Shown one piece after another: positions 50,261-59,664 of a stretch of 64,000 nucleotides of DNA (positions are counted from its first letter, which is position 1; each line of letters starts with the position of its first letter). The position numbers and the translations under genes were made by a program. The stretch is from Deinococcus aerophilus (GTDB taxonomy: Bacteria; Deinococcota; Deinococci; Deinococcales; Deinococcaceae): the NCBI RefSeq assembly GCF_014647075.1, contig NZ_BMOM01000009.1, positions 41,560-105,559 of the forward strand. The letters are read 5' to 3'. The notes below the pieces were generated by a model. The model ran no database searches, was not told the DNA's origin, and worked only from the letters and a program-made list of their open reading frames with translations.

Positions 50261-51637
50261 TCAGTGCAGGTCGCCGGGTTCCGGCGCGTGGCCGGCCGAG
50301 ACCGCCAGCGAGGACGGATGCGGCGTGTTGTGGCCAACGATGTTGAACAGAACGTTCAGGAGGATGGCGGCCAGCGCGGCCGAGGTGATGCCGCTGTCCA
50401 GGAAGAGCTGGGCCTGTTCGGGCAGCTTCTCGTACAGGGTGGGCACGGTGGAGGGAATCACGCCCAGGGCCACGCTGACGGCCACGATGATCAGGTTGCG
50501 GGTGTCGTTCATGTCGACCTTGGACAGGGTTTGCACCCCGGCGGCGGCCACCGTGCCGAACAGCACCAGCCCCGCGCCGCCCAGCACGGGCAGCGGAATG
50601 GCCGAGACCAGCGCGCTCAGCTTGGGCAAAAAGCCCAGCAGCATCAGGATGATGCCCGCCCCCGCCACCACGAAGCGGCTCTTGATGCCGGTAAAGCGCA
50701 CCAGCCCGACATTCTGGGCAAAGGCGGTGAAGGGAAAGGCGTTGAACAGGCCGCCCAGCGCGGTGGACAGGCCGTCGGCGCGCAGGCCCCGGGCCACGAC
50801 GCCCGCATCCACTTTCTTCCCGGTGACTTCTCCAATGGCCAGGATGTCGGCGGTGGTCTCCACCATGACCACCAGCATCACCAGCAGCATGGACAGCACC
50901 GAAACGAGGTTGAAGGTGGGCGTGCCGAAGTGAAAGGGTGCGCTGAAGCCAAACCACGCGGCGGTGGCGACGCCGGAGAAATCCGCCAGCCCCAGCACAG
51001 CGGCCACGACGGTGCCGATGACCAGACCCAGCAGCACGGCCACCCGGCTCAGGAAGCCCGCGCCAAAGCGGGTGAGCAGCAGCACGGTCACCATGGTCAG
51101 CAGCGCCAGCCCCAGGTTGGCCGGGGCGCCGAAGGTGGGCGTGCCGGGTACGCCGCCCCCGGCCCAGCGGATGGCCACGGGCATCAGCGAAACGCCGATC
51201 ATCAGGATCACGGTTCCGGCCACCACCGGCGGAAAGAAGCGCAGCAGCCTGGAAAAGTACGGCGCGAGCAGCACGGTGAGCACGCCCCCGGCGATCACCG
51301 CGCCGTAGATGCCCGGCAACCCATAGGCCTTGCCGATGGCGATCATGGTGGCCACCGCCGCAAAGGTGGTGCCCTGGACGATGGGCAGTTTGGCCCCGAA
51401 GCCCGCGAACCCAAGGGTCTGGATCAGCGTGGCGACGCCGCACATGAAAAAGCTCGCGCCGATGATGCGGACCAGAGCGTCGCCCTCCAGCCCCAGCGCC
51501 GTTGCCAGGATCAGCGGCACCGCCACGATTCCGGCATACATGCTCAGAACGTGCTGCAGGCCGAAGGCGATCATGTTCTGGACGGGCAGAACTTCATCGA
51601 CGGGGTGGACCTTGTTCGGGACGGGTGCTGTCGTCAT
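50261..51637 (-). CDS. NCS2-family xanthine/urate permease
   Basis: 458 residues, about 12-14 membrane segments. Nucleobase-cation symporter-2 features: MIAFGLQHVLSMYAGIVAVP, LPIVQGTTFAAVATM, the motif ETTADILAIGEVTGKKVD (cut at ETTADILAIGEV) and the family signature AQNVGLVRFTGIKSRFV. This signature fits xanthine and uric acid carriers rather than the uracil branch. TCCGGAGGAACC precedes ATG 51637. A MarR-type operator in its promoter is shared with gcl and the allantoin operon, so uptake of a purine for that pathway is the likely task. Confidence 0.9.
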   Translation of the reverse strand: MTTAPVPNKVHPVDEVLPVQNMIAFGLQHVLSMYAGIVAVPLILATALGLEGDALVRIIGASFFMCGVATLIQTLGFAGFGAKLPIVQGTTFAAVATMIAIGKAYGLPGIYGAVIAGGVLTVLLAPYFSRLLRFFPPVVAGTVILMIGVSLMPVAIRWAGGGVPGTPTFGAPANLGLALLTMVTVLLLTRFGAGFLSRVAVLLGLVIGTVVAAVLGLADFSGVATAAWFGFSAPFHFGTPTFNLVSVLSMLLVMLVVMVETTADILAIGEVTGKKVDAGVVARGLRADGLSTALGGLFNAFPFTAFAQNVGLVRFTGIKSRFVVAGAGIILMLLGFLPKLSALVSAIPLPVLGGAGLVLFGTVAAAGVQTLSKVDMNDTRNLIIVAVSVALGVIPSTVPTLYEKLPEQAQLFLDSGITSAALAAILLNVLFNIVGHNTPHPSSLAVSAGHAPEPGDLH

Positions 51638-51770
51638 GGTTCCTCCGGAGCCGACCGTCTGGGTCAGCACAGATTGCGTTGATGCGCCGAGAAATGGCCC
51701 GCTGCCGCTGTATGCCGAACCTGCCTCACCTTGCCCGCGTTGCACCCGTCCTCCCTGCCGGCATCTTACT

Positions 51771-51820
51771 TAGTTGTCTAATTTTTATAGAGTGTAATCG
51801 TATTTCAAAAGTGATGTCAA
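51771..51820 (-). promoter_or_regulatory. Permease promoter with a MarR-type operator
   Basis: On the minus strand TTGACA (51815-51820), 18 bases, TACACT (51791-51796), then TAGACAACTA (51771-51780) just downstream of the expected start site, in the context AATTAGAC/AACTAAGT. The rest of the 311-base gap to coaBC holds nothing else recognisable. Confidence 0.7.
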
Positions 51821-51933
51821 GGTCGGGTGAAGGTCTTGTCATGCCCGGTCCCCTGGCAGAGGCGGGAACCCCGCTTAGGAGCGCCAGAGCGGTTACCGGG
51901 CTGTTCAGAAGGCCCAGGACGGGGCTGCCCCGC

Positions 51934-51939
51934 TAGACT
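51934..51939 (+). promoter_or_regulatory. -10 hexamer of coaBC
   Basis: TAGACT, nine bases before ATG 51949 (six before an in-frame GTG at 51946), no Shine-Dalgarno. Confidence 0.5.
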
Positions 51940-51948
51940 CCGGGGGTG

Positions 51949-53193
51949 ATGGCAGATGCGGCGGCAACGAAGATGACAGAGAACCCGGCAACCGTGCTGG
52001 TGATCGTGGGAGGCAGCATGGCCGCCGTGAAGGCGCCCTCGGTGCTGCGGCGGCTGCGTAAGGACGGCGTGCGGGTCAACGTGATCGCCACTCGGGCGGC
52101 TCTACACTTCATCACCGAGCTGAGCCTGTCCACCGCTGCCGACGGCCCGGTGGGCACCGACGAGGCGTGGTTCTCGCCCCGCCCCGACGCCCTGCACCTC
52201 ACGCTGGCCCGTGCGGACGCCGCGGTGGTCGTGGGCGCGTCGGCCGAGCTGCTGGCCGGCGCGGCAGGAGGACATGCCGGCGATCTCGCGCTCGCGACCC
52301 TGCTCAGCGTGCGCGGTCCGGTGCTGTGGGTGCCGGCCATGAACGCGGCGATGTGGCACAGCCCGGCGGTTCAGGCCAACGTGCAGCGGCTCAAGGACTG
52401 GGGCCACCACTTCCTCGGGCCGGAGGTCGGAGCCTTCGGCACGCGCGGTGAGGGAGCGGGTCTGGGGCGCATGGCCGAGCCGGAAACCATCGCCGCCGCC
52501 GCCCTGAAGCTGCTTCAGCCCACCGGGCCGCGTGACCTGGAGGGCCTGCAGGTGGTCGTCTCTGCCGGGCCGACGCGCGAGTACCTGGACCCGGTGCGCT
52601 ACATCAGCAACCCCAGCAGCGGCAAGATGGGCTTCGCGGTGGCCCAGGAGGCGCGCGACCGGGGTGCGCGAGTCACGCTGGTGACGGGCCCCGTGAACCT
52701 TCCCGATCCGTCTGGAATGCGGGTGGTCAGGATCGAATCGGCGCTGGAGCTGCGCGGCGCGGTGCTTGCTGCCGCCCAGGACGCCGACCTTGTGGTCATG
52801 ACCGCCGCCGTGGCCGACTACCGCGCCGCCGAGCAGCAGCACGAGAAGCAGGCCAAGGTCGCGGGCGACGTCAGCCTTCATCTGACCCCCAACCCCGACA
52901 TCCTCGCTGAACTGGGCACGAACAAGGGCAGCCGCGTGCTGGTCGGCTTCGCGATGGAAACCCACGCGGGGGTGGAACGGGCCGCCCTCAAGGCCCAGCG
53001 CAAGAACGCCGACTTCATTCTGCTGAACTACCCCACCCAGGCGGGCACGGCCTTCGGCGGCGATGACAATCAGGTCACGCTGGTCCGGGCCGACGGCTCG
53101 CACGAGGACTGGCCGCGCACCAGCAAGCGCGAGGTGGCCCGGCGTCTGCTGGACGAGGCCGCCCGGCTGATGCGTGGGGCTGCCTCCTCCTGA
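51949..53193 (+). CDS. coaBC: Bifunctional phosphopantothenoylcysteine decarboxylase/synthetase
   Basis: 414 residues. Two steps of coenzyme A synthesis. N-terminal CoaC flavoprotein part: the active His is in [12 protein letters not shown] and the PAMN motif in [16 protein letters not shown]-terminal CoaB part from about residue 200: [43 protein letters not shown] with the Lys of HEKQAK, GFAMET, and NDADFILLN-like KNADFILLN. The CoaC flap, normally ACG-x-x-G-x-GRM, reads [15 protein letters not shown] here, so the clamp Cys is absent. Start ATG 51949. Confidence 0.92.
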   Translation: MADAAATKMTENPATVLVIVGGSMAAVKAPSVLRRLRKDGVRVNVIATRAALHFITELSLSTAADGPVGTDEAWFSPRPDALHLTLARADAAVVVGASAELLAGAAGGHAGDLALATLLSVRGPVLWVPAMNAAMWHSPAVQANVQRLKDWGHHFLGPEVGAFGTRGEGAGLGRMAEPETIAAAALKLLQPTGPRDLEGLQVVVSAGPTREYLDPVRYISNPSSGKMGFAVAQEARDRGARVTLVTGPVNLPDPSGMRVVRIESALELRGAVLAAAQDADLVVMTAAVADYRAAEQQHEKQAKVAGDVSLHLTPNPDILAELGTNKGSRVLVGFAMETHAGVERAALKAQRKNADFILLNYPTQAGTAFGGDDNQVTLVRADGSHEDWPRTSKREVARRLLDEAARLMRGAASS

Positions 53194-53285
53194 CGGGGCC
53201 GGGGGTGCGCCCGGTTTACCCGCCGCGGACCTTCCCCCCCTCTGCCCGATTGCATTATTCATCCCAGCTGCATACAGTGAGCGGC

Positions 53286-53756
<471 letters not shown>

Positions 53757-53776
53757 AGCTACCGGGCAACCCAGAC

Positions 53777-53800
53777 GGGACCACGGAACACTGCGGTCCC
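53777..53800 (+). terminator. Terminator after argR
   Basis: GGGACC/GGTCCC stem (6 bp, 12-base loop) followed by the pyrimidine tract TTCACTTCCC. Confidence 0.7.
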
Positions 53801-53820
53801 TTCACTTCCCTCTGTGCTGG

Positions 53821-55404
53821 TCACGGCACGTCCTCCTCATCCAGCACAGGCACATTGCCCACGGGCAGCTGAACGTGGGCTGAGGTCCCCCGGCCCAGGG
53901 TGCTTTCCAGCCAGATGCGCCCCCCGTGGGCCTCCACGATGCTGCGCGCGATGCTCAGGCCCAGGCCAGCGCCTCCCTGATCACGGCTGCGGCTGTCTTC
54001 CAGGCGGTAGAAGCGGTCAAAGAGCCGCTCAAGCTGGTCGGGCGGAATGCCGGGGCCGTCGTCACGCACGCTCAGGCGCACCTGCTCGCCGTTCTCCTCG
54101 GGCTGGCTGAGCAGGGTGATGGTGCCGGCCCCCGCCTTGAGCGCGTTGCTCACCAGGTTGATGATGACCTGCTTGAGGCGGTCGGCGTCGCCCTCGAAGG
54201 CAACTTCCTGTCCGCCCACCGTCAGGGTGGTTTTCTGGGCGCGTGCCAGTGGCATCAGCTCGCGGGCAATCTCGTCCAGAAACAGCTCGGAGAGAATCGG
54301 CTCGCGGGTCAGGACCAGCGCGCCGCTGTCCGAACGGGCCAGCTGCAACAGGCTGGCAATCAGGTTGGTCAGCCGCTCGGACTCGCTGCGGATGATCTTG
54401 AGGCTCTCGCGCTGCTGCTCGTCGGGATTGGTGCGCCGCAGCAGGTAGCTGGCGTGCCCGCTGATGGCCGTGACCGGTGTGCGCAGTTCGTGGCTGGCGT
54501 CGCTGGTAAAGCGCCGCTGGGCCTCGAAGCTGGCCTCCAGACGGCCCAGCATGCTGTTCAGCGCTCCGGCCAGCGCCTGCACCTCGTCGCCGGTGCTCGG
54601 CTCGGGCACCCGCTCGGTCAGGTTCTGTCCGCCGATGCCCTCGGCGGCGCGCTGCACCTGCTGCAGGGGCCGCAGCGCCTGACCGGCAAGCAGGTAGGCG
54701 CCGGTGCCCGCCGTCACCAGCCCGGCCAGGAACAGCAGCAGGATGACGTTTTGCAGGTTGGTCAGGGTCCGCTGGATCTCCTCCAGGCTGCGCCCCACGT
54801 ACACGATGCTCAGCACCTCGTTGCTGCCGGGCAGCCCGAGCACCGCCGGCTGCACCGCCAGGGGGGCGAGCCGCACAAGCACCCGCATCAGCGTGGGCTG
54901 CTCGCGGAAGGCCTCCTTGACGTGCAGGTTGAGCAGCAGTTGCCCGCCCGGCGAGCGAATCAGTTCTGTTAATTGTTCCTCGGACAGCTCGATGGGGGCC
55001 GCGCGGTCAATGCCAGACGAGTCGCGGCTGCCCAAACGCTGAAACTTCATCTCATCGAACAGCTGCTGGCGTTGCGGACCCGAGGTGGCGCCCGCCAGCC
55101 GGTCCACCAGCCCCACCTGACCGTCGACGTAGAACGGCAGCAGCTCGATCTGAATGGCGTAGTTGGGAAACTGGTAGCGGACACTGCGCAGGTCTCCGGC
55201 ACCGTCCCGGTTCACCTGGTTGCTCGGATCGAGCCCCAGCGAGGGCAACACCTGGGTAAAGCGGCCGTAGGCGTCGCTGAGATCGCTGTTCACGCTGGCG
55301 ATCAGGTTGCCGCGCATGATCACCAGCGTGGTCACGCCCACCGCCGTCAGCAGCGCCGCCAGCAGCGCCGTATAGAACAGCGTCAGCCGCCAGCGCAGCG
55401 TCAT
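53821..55404 (-). CDS. Sensor histidine kinase
   Basis: 527 residues. Two membrane segments (about 7-30, and [20 protein letters not shown] at about 225-245) enclose a roughly 190-residue sensor domain of unknown ligand. HAMP follows ([20 protein letters not shown]), then HisKA with the phospho-accepting His in [17 protein letters not shown], and HATPase_c with N box [28 protein letters not shown] and [19 protein letters not shown] (cut at [16 protein letters not shown]). Cognate regulator is the gene upstream at 55537-56214. A large hairpin lies between the two. Confidence 0.95.
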   Translation of the reverse strand: MTLRWRLTLFYTALLAALLTAVGVTTLVIMRGNLIASVNSDLSDAYGRFTQVLPSLGLDPSNQVNRDGAGDLRSVRYQFPNYAIQIELLPFYVDGQVGLVDRLAGATSGPQRQQLFDEMKFQRLGSRDSSGIDRAAPIELSEEQLTELIRSPGGQLLLNLHVKEAFREQPTLMRVLVRLAPLAVQPAVLGLPGSNEVLSIVYVGRSLEEIQRTLTNLQNVILLLFLAGLVTAGTGAYLLAGQALRPLQQVQRAAEGIGGQNLTERVPEPSTGDEVQALAGALNSMLGRLEASFEAQRRFTSDASHELRTPVTAISGHASYLLRRTNPDEQQRESLKIIRSESERLTNLIASLLQLARSDSGALVLTREPILSELFLDEIARELMPLARAQKTTLTVGGQEVAFEGDADRLKQVIINLVSNALKAGAGTITLLSQPEENGEQVRLSVRDDGPGIPPDQLERLFDRFYRLEDSRSRDQGGAGLGLSIARSIVEAHGGRIWLESTLGRGTSAHVQLPVGNVPVLDEEDVP

Positions 55405-55439
55405 GGCCGCACCCGGCGGCAGACCGGAAAAAAGGAACA

Positions 55440-55481
55440 GGCCCTCACGCCCGGTAGTGTAGCCGGGACACCATGAGGGCC
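55440..55481 (-). terminator. Hairpin between response regulator and kinase genes
   Basis: GGCCCTCA (55440-55447) pairs with TGAGGGCC (55474-55481), enclosing CCCGG/CCGGG. It may partly terminate or attenuate transcription from the regulator gene into the kinase gene. Confidence 0.6.
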
Positions 55482-55536
55482 GCCTCAGAGAGAGGGAGCT
55501 GAATGAGGAAAAGGCAAAGGGGGGCCGGTGCCCGCT

Positions 55537-56214
55537 TTATTCCTCGCGCAGCACGTAGCCCACGCCGCGCACGGTATGAATGAGGCGGCGTTCACCACCC
55601 TCCTCCAGCTTGCGGCGCAGGTACCCAATGTACACGTCCACCACGTTGCTGCCGCCGGTGTACTCGGGCCAGACCTTCTCCTCGATCTCGAAGCGCGAGA
55701 ACACCTTGCCGGGGTTGCGGGCGAGCAGTTCCAGCAGTTCGAATTCCTTGGCCGACAGTTCCACACGCCGGCCTCCCCGGAAGATCTCGCGCCCGTCGAG
55801 GTTCATCACCAGATCGGCGACCCGCACCTCGCCGGTCACGGCCGGGTTGACGCGGCGCAGGTGGGCGCGCACGCGGGCAAGCAGTTCCTCGATGGAAAAC
55901 GGCTTGATCAGGTAATCGTCCGCGCCGCTGTCCAGGCCCTCGACCTTGTCCTGGATGCCGTCCTTGGCGGTCAGGATGATGATGGGCGTGTTGCTGGTCT
56001 TGCGGATGCGCCGCGCCACCTCCAGGCCGTCGAGCACGGGCAGCATCAGGTCGAGAATCACCAGATCGGGGTTGACTTCACGGAATTTGGACAGGCCGGT
56101 TACGCCGTCGAAGGCGACCTCGGTGGCATATCCTTCGGCGGCGAGTTCAAGTTCAATAAATCGAGCGATGTCTTTCTCATCCTCGATGACGAGTACCAGA
56201 GGCTTGCGTTCCAT
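55537..56214 (-). CDS. OmpR/PhoB-family response regulator
   Basis: 225 residues. Receiver domain with the acidic pocket (VIEDEKDI), phospho-acceptor Asp55 in [12 protein letters not shown], and Lys in [15 protein letters not shown]. The C-terminal winged helix shows [20 protein letters not shown] and [16 protein letters not shown], with GVGYVLREE at the end. Upstream partner of the histidine kinase in the same direction. Confidence 0.96.
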   Translation of the reverse strand: MERKPLVLVIEDEKDIARFIELELAAEGYATEVAFDGVTGLSKFREVNPDLVILDLMLPVLDGLEVARRIRKTSNTPIIILTAKDGIQDKVEGLDSGADDYLIKPFSIEELLARVRAHLRRVNPAVTGEVRVADLVMNLDGREIFRGGRRVELSAKEFELLELLARNPGKVFSRFEIEEKVWPEYTGGSNVVDVYIGYLRRKLEEGGERRLIHTVRGVGYVLREE

Positions 56215-56270
56215 ACCGCCAGTCTAGGGACGGCTCTCATGAGAATCAGGGCGCGGTGCTTAATCGGCTT

Positions 56271-56876
56271 TCATATGGACAGCGGCAGGGCCCGGTGGTC
56301 CAGCGCCGTATTCTGCAGCTGTGTGAGGCGGAAGGTCCGGCACTCCGGCCCGAAACCCGGCAGATTCAGCGGACGATGAACCTCCACGCCCACGGCCCGG
56401 CCCACCAGCGGGGCCACATCGGGGCAGGCAAGCGTCTCTCCGGGCCGCGCGGCGTCGCACAGCCGCCGGGCATAGTTCACGGGCAGGCCGTAGGCGCTGT
56501 GCTGCCCGCCCACCACGCCGGTGAGCACGTCCCCTACCGCCAGACCCACCCGGACGCGCAGCGCCACGCCCAGCATGCCGGCCAGCCCCAGCCGGGCCGC
56601 ACGGTCATGGGCGTCCAGCGCCGCCGCACAGGCCTGCGCGGTGTCCTGCGCCGTCCAGTAGGCCAGCACGGCGTCCCCCTGATGCTGCAGGACCTGCCCT
56701 CCCCGCGCCTCAAAACTCAGGATCATGACCTGCACGAACTCGGTCATCAGTGCCATGTAGTGGTTCAGCGGCAGCGTGCGGACCAGCTGGGTGCTGCCCG
56801 ACACGTCAACCGTGACCAGACACACCGAGATGGGGTCAGGAGGATGGCTGGGCAGCGGCAGAAGAAGCTGGGTCAT
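56271..56876 (-). CDS. Class III nucleotide cyclase-domain protein
   Basis: 201 residues, essentially one adenylate/guanylate cyclase catalytic domain. First metal Asp in [15 protein letters not shown], second in [14 protein letters not shown], then [18 protein letters not shown] and [18 protein letters not shown], where family enzymes carry transition-state Asn and Arg. It may make cAMP or cGMP; substrate-specifying residues cannot be read by eye. No sensor domain or membrane segment is attached. It lies 57 bases from the response regulator start, same strand. Confidence 0.88.
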   Translation of the reverse strand: MTQLLLPLPSHPPDPISVCLVTVDVSGSTQLVRTLPLNHYMALMTEFVQVMILSFEARGGQVLQHQGDAVLAYWTAQDTAQACAAALDAHDRAARLGLAGMLGVALRVRVGLAVGDVLTGVVGGQHSAYGLPVNYARRLCDAARPGETLACPDVAPLVGRAVGVEVHRPLNLPGFGPECRTFRLTQLQNTALDHRALPLSI

Positions 56877-56977
56877 GAAGACCCTTGCATTATGAAGGTT
56901 GTCTTAGTTTTGGAGTGCAGAAAATTTCACAGACGGTCCGCCCAAGTTCACTGGAGGGGGCCTTCACCCCCACCCCT

Positions 56978-57409
56978 CTAGACCACGATGAATCCATGAA
57001 GGGGAGGCGCCGTCCGGAAGGCCACCCACTCGCCCACCCGGGCGGCCGGCAGGGGTTCGAAGGCCGACAGAACCAGGGGCAACCGCGCCTGTACCACCCA
57101 GGTGTTGCGCCCGGCCTGCAGAACCCGCCCACAACCCTCGGCGGCAGAGACGCCGATGACGGTCAGGGCCTCGGTCGGGTCTTCCTGTGGCTCCAGCACC
57201 TCGGCGTGTTCCAGAATTCCGTGGACCACCACCCGCGCCGCACCCGGCTGCACGGCATACGGACCCAGGCGATCGAACAGGTAAAGCACCCGGCCCCCCG
57301 CAGTGAACTCGAGCAGCGGACTGCCCTCGCGCTGCGGGTACAGCAGGCCCTCGGCCGCAAAGGCTCCGAATTGCGCGGCAAAATCACGCTCGGAACTCTC
57401 CAGGGTCAT
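56978..57409 (-). CDS. Protein of unknown function
   Basis: 143 residues from ATG 57409 (in-frame upstream codons to 57430 exist). It is mostly beta with a start [20 protein letters not shown] and strands such as [18 protein letters not shown] and [19 protein letters not shown], possibly an OB-like or pilus-assembly-like fold. No family recognised, no signal peptide. It is part of a minus-strand run with the cyclase gene downstream and two genes upstream. Confidence 0.6.
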   Translation of the reverse strand: MTLESSERDFAAQFGAFAAEGLLYPQREGSPLLEFTAGGRVLYLFDRLGPYAVQPGAARVVVHGILEHAEVLEPQEDPTEALTVIGVSAAEGCGRVLQAGRNTWVVQARLPLVLSAFEPLPAARVGEWVAFRTAPPLHGFIVV

Positions 57410-57478
57410 CGGGGACCCCAGTCCAGGCAACGGGACACACGTGGTCGGATGGGCACGCAGGCGGACATTGCGGCCACT

Positions 57479-57787
57479 CTATCCGAGCCGGGGCCGGTCC
57501 AGCCGGGCTTCCAGCAGGCCCAGCGTGGGCCGCGCCTGTTCCAGGGAATCGAGAATGGCGTCTGCGCGCTCCAGGGCAAAGGTGCCCTCCACCTCGCGCA
57601 GCACGTGAATCAGCACCAGCCCCACCAGCCGCTCCAGCACCGCCCACTCGGCGCTGCCTGCCCGCTGCGTGTCCCGGGTGCGGGCCAGCAGGGTCAGGGT
57701 CAGGCGCTCGTCGCCGTCCGCAAAGGCCTGCGCCGCCTCCAGCGGGATGAGTTGCAGGGCCAGGGCATTCAGGTCAGGGTCCGCCAC
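57479..57787 (-). CDS. Small helical protein of unknown function
   Basis: 102 residues from GTG 57787, overlapping the end of the UbiA gene by 19 bases, which suggests coupled translation. Predominantly helical and Leu/Ala/Arg-rich: [38 protein letters not shown] and [19 protein letters not shown]. It has no membrane segment and no recognised family. Confidence 0.55.
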   Translation of the reverse strand: MADPDLNALALQLIPLEAAQAFADGDERLTLTLLARTRDTQRAGSAEWAVLERLVGLVLIHVLREVEGTFALERADAILDSLEQARPTLGLLEARLDRPRLG

Positions 57788-58653
57788 GTTACGTCCACCA
57801 CCACGCCCGCGAGCATGGTCAGGGCCAGCCACATGTTGGCGTCGAAAAACGCCACGTTGACGCGCGCCAGATCATCCGGGTTGACGATGCGGTGCTCGTA
57901 GAGCAGGATCACGCCCATCGCGGCGGCGGCCAGGTAATACCACCCGCTGGCCCCGGTGACCACACCCACGAGCAGCAGCAGGGCGAAGGTCAGCGCGTGG
58001 CTGGCGGCCGCGATGCGCAGGGCGCGGCGGATGCCAAACCGGGCCGGAATGCTCTTGATGCCGTGCTTGACGTCGAAGTCGCGGTCCATGGTGGCGTAGA
58101 TCACGTCCAGGCCGATCATCCAGAAGATCACCACCGCCCACAGCACCCAGGCGCCGGGGGCAAAGTGCCCGGTGACGGCGATCCATCCTCCCGCCGCCGC
58201 CGCGCCATCGGTCACGCCCAGCCACGCGTGGCACAGCCAGGTAAAGCGCTTGGTATACGGGTAGCCGATCAGGAAGACCACCGCCAGGGGCAGCAGGGCC
58301 AGGCACAGCGGATTGAGCTGCGCCGCCGCAAAGGCCATAACCACCAGACTGATTCCCACGAGGGCCCAGGCCTGCGCGGGGCTGACCTTGCCGCTCGGCA
58401 CCTCGCGGCCCGCCGTGCGTGGGTTACGCGCGTCTATGAAGCGGTCAATGACCCGGTTGGCTCCCATCGCCGCCGTGCGCGCCGCCGCCATCGCCACCGT
58501 GACCCACACCACCACCCCCAGCCCCGGCCAGCCGGTGCCCTGGGTCTGCATGCTGGCCAGCAACATGCCCGCGTAGGCGAAGGGCAGGGCGAACACGGTG
58601 TGCTCGAATTTTACGAGCTGCAGGTAGGTTTTCATGCGCGGAGCCACACTCAT
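57769..58653 (-). CDS. UbiA-family prenyltransferase (MqnP/MenA-like)
   Basis: 294 residues with about eight to nine membrane helices. The two Asp-rich prenyl-diphosphate sites are [19 protein letters not shown] (about residue 75) and [21 protein letters not shown] (cut at [13 protein letters not shown]). Transfers a polyprenyl chain to an aromatic ring in quinone synthesis. The first motif resembles UbiA/MqnP more than MenA, which would fit the futalosine menaquinone route; this remains inference. TATGCT on the minus strand shortly before ATG 58653 suggests a leaderless mRNA; ATG 58635 is an alternative start. Confidence 0.9.
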   Translation of the reverse strand: MSVAPRMKTYLQLVKFEHTVFALPFAYAGMLLASMQTQGTGWPGLGVVVWVTVAMAAARTAAMGANRVIDRFIDARNPRTAGREVPSGKVSPAQAWALVGISLVVMAFAAAQLNPLCLALLPLAVVFLIGYPYTKRFTWLCHAWLGVTDGAAAAGGWIAVTGHFAPGAWVLWAVVIFWMIGLDVIYATMDRDFDVKHGIKSIPARFGIRRALRIAAASHALTFALLLLVGVVTGASGWYYLAAAAMGVILLYEHRIVNPDDLARVNVAFFDANMWLALTMLAGVVVDVTWRTLT

Positions 58654-58733
58654 TCGGTCGTCAGCATACGCCACCCGGCAGGACTCGACATTCGCGGCGC
58701 AACATTTGCTATAGTGCCGTCCGCGCGCAGGTT

Positions 58734-58812
<79 letters not shown>

Positions 58813-58849
58813 ATTTTCTGATATTCATCAGAAGCGGCGCGCGGCACCG

Positions 58850-58925
<76 letters not shown>

Positions 58926-58931
58926 TCCAGA

Positions 58932-58955
58932 AGCTCCCCGTGTGGGAGCTTTCTG
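58932..58955 (+). terminator. Terminator after tRNA-Gly
   Basis: AGCTCCC/GGGAGCT stem with a 5-base loop followed by TTCTGTCTTTT, between tRNA-Gly and tRNA-Arg; tRNA-Arg may then have its own promoter or depend on read-through. Confidence 0.8.
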
Positions 58956-58968
58956 TCTTTTACAGCAC

Positions 58969-59045
<77 letters not shown>

Positions 59046-59074
59046 CACGAAACAGCCGTTCAGCACAGTTTTTG

Positions 59075-59121
59075 CAGACGAAGACCCCGAGGCCACTTGA
59101 GCTTCCCGGGGTCTTCGTCTG
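59075..59121. repeat. Long inverted repeat after tRNA-Arg(TCT)
   Basis: CAGACGAAGACCCCG and its exact complement, a 15-bp stem with a 17-base loop. On the minus strand the right flank becomes CAAAAAC, so it could terminate minus-strand transcription; on the plus strand it closes the tRNA unit. Confidence 0.75.
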
Positions 59122-59140
59122 TAACAGTGCCTGGAGAAGC

Positions 59141-59266
59141 TCAGTAGTGGGGACCGCCTGACCCGGGACCGAACAGACCGATGGCCTTGGCCCTGGCTTC
59201 GCTTGGCAGAACAGGCCGGTTGATACCGTGGGTGATCGACACCTTGGCATGACCCAACGTTTTTGC
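59141..59266 (-). pseudogene. 3' remnant of a tyrosine-type integrase gene
   Basis: An open stretch of 41 codons before a TGA reads TLGHAKVSITHGINRPVLPS then EARAKAIGLFGP. LGHAKVSIT is the conserved box of tyrosine recombinases (LGHxxxxxT), and the following residues match the usual C-terminal end, but the nucleophile Tyr expected about nine residues after the His is missing. A TAA precedes it in frame, and no N-terminal part is found upstream. It lies beside the tRNA-Arg gene, the classic target of such integrases. Confidence 0.6.
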
Positions 59267-59372
59267 TTACCACCGGCAATTGCACCCCACGGCGCAGCAC
59301 GATGCTGACGGCCACAAACAGGACAGGCCACAGATGACACAGTCCAGCCTCATAAAGCAGGGGAGCCAGCGC

Positions 59373-59580
59373 ATGGAACTGCGCCGCCTGAGGCAAATCC
59401 AGCACCTGATCCACAGCTTGTACGCCCGGGCTGGGGGTTCCCCTGCCTTGGTGCCGCCCGTGGATGAGCTGATTGGACACTGCTTTCCGCAAACAATACG
59501 CGCAGGCGGATCGCGATCTTGTCCACTGGCTGCTTTTACTCACACCTCTTGCGTTACCACCAACCAGCGAGGCCTCCTGA
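59373..59580 (+). pseudogene. Probable frameshifted small gene
   Basis: ATG 59373 has GGGGAG upstream. The first frame reads a coding-like helix (RRLRQIQHLIHSLYARAGG) to VDEL at about 59471, then the adjacent frame continues with LDTAFRKQYAQADRDLVHWL up to TGA at 59578. The two pieces fit a protein of about 68 residues broken by a one-base shift near 59472. I do not recognise it. The rest of 59267-59664 shows nothing else. Confidence 0.3.
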
Positions 59581-59664
59581 TGGCACCTGCAGCAGCAATC
59601 CCCCATGAAAGGAGACATGAGGAAACCGGCGGCCGTATGGCTGCCGGTCAGGAAGAAGTGCCCC

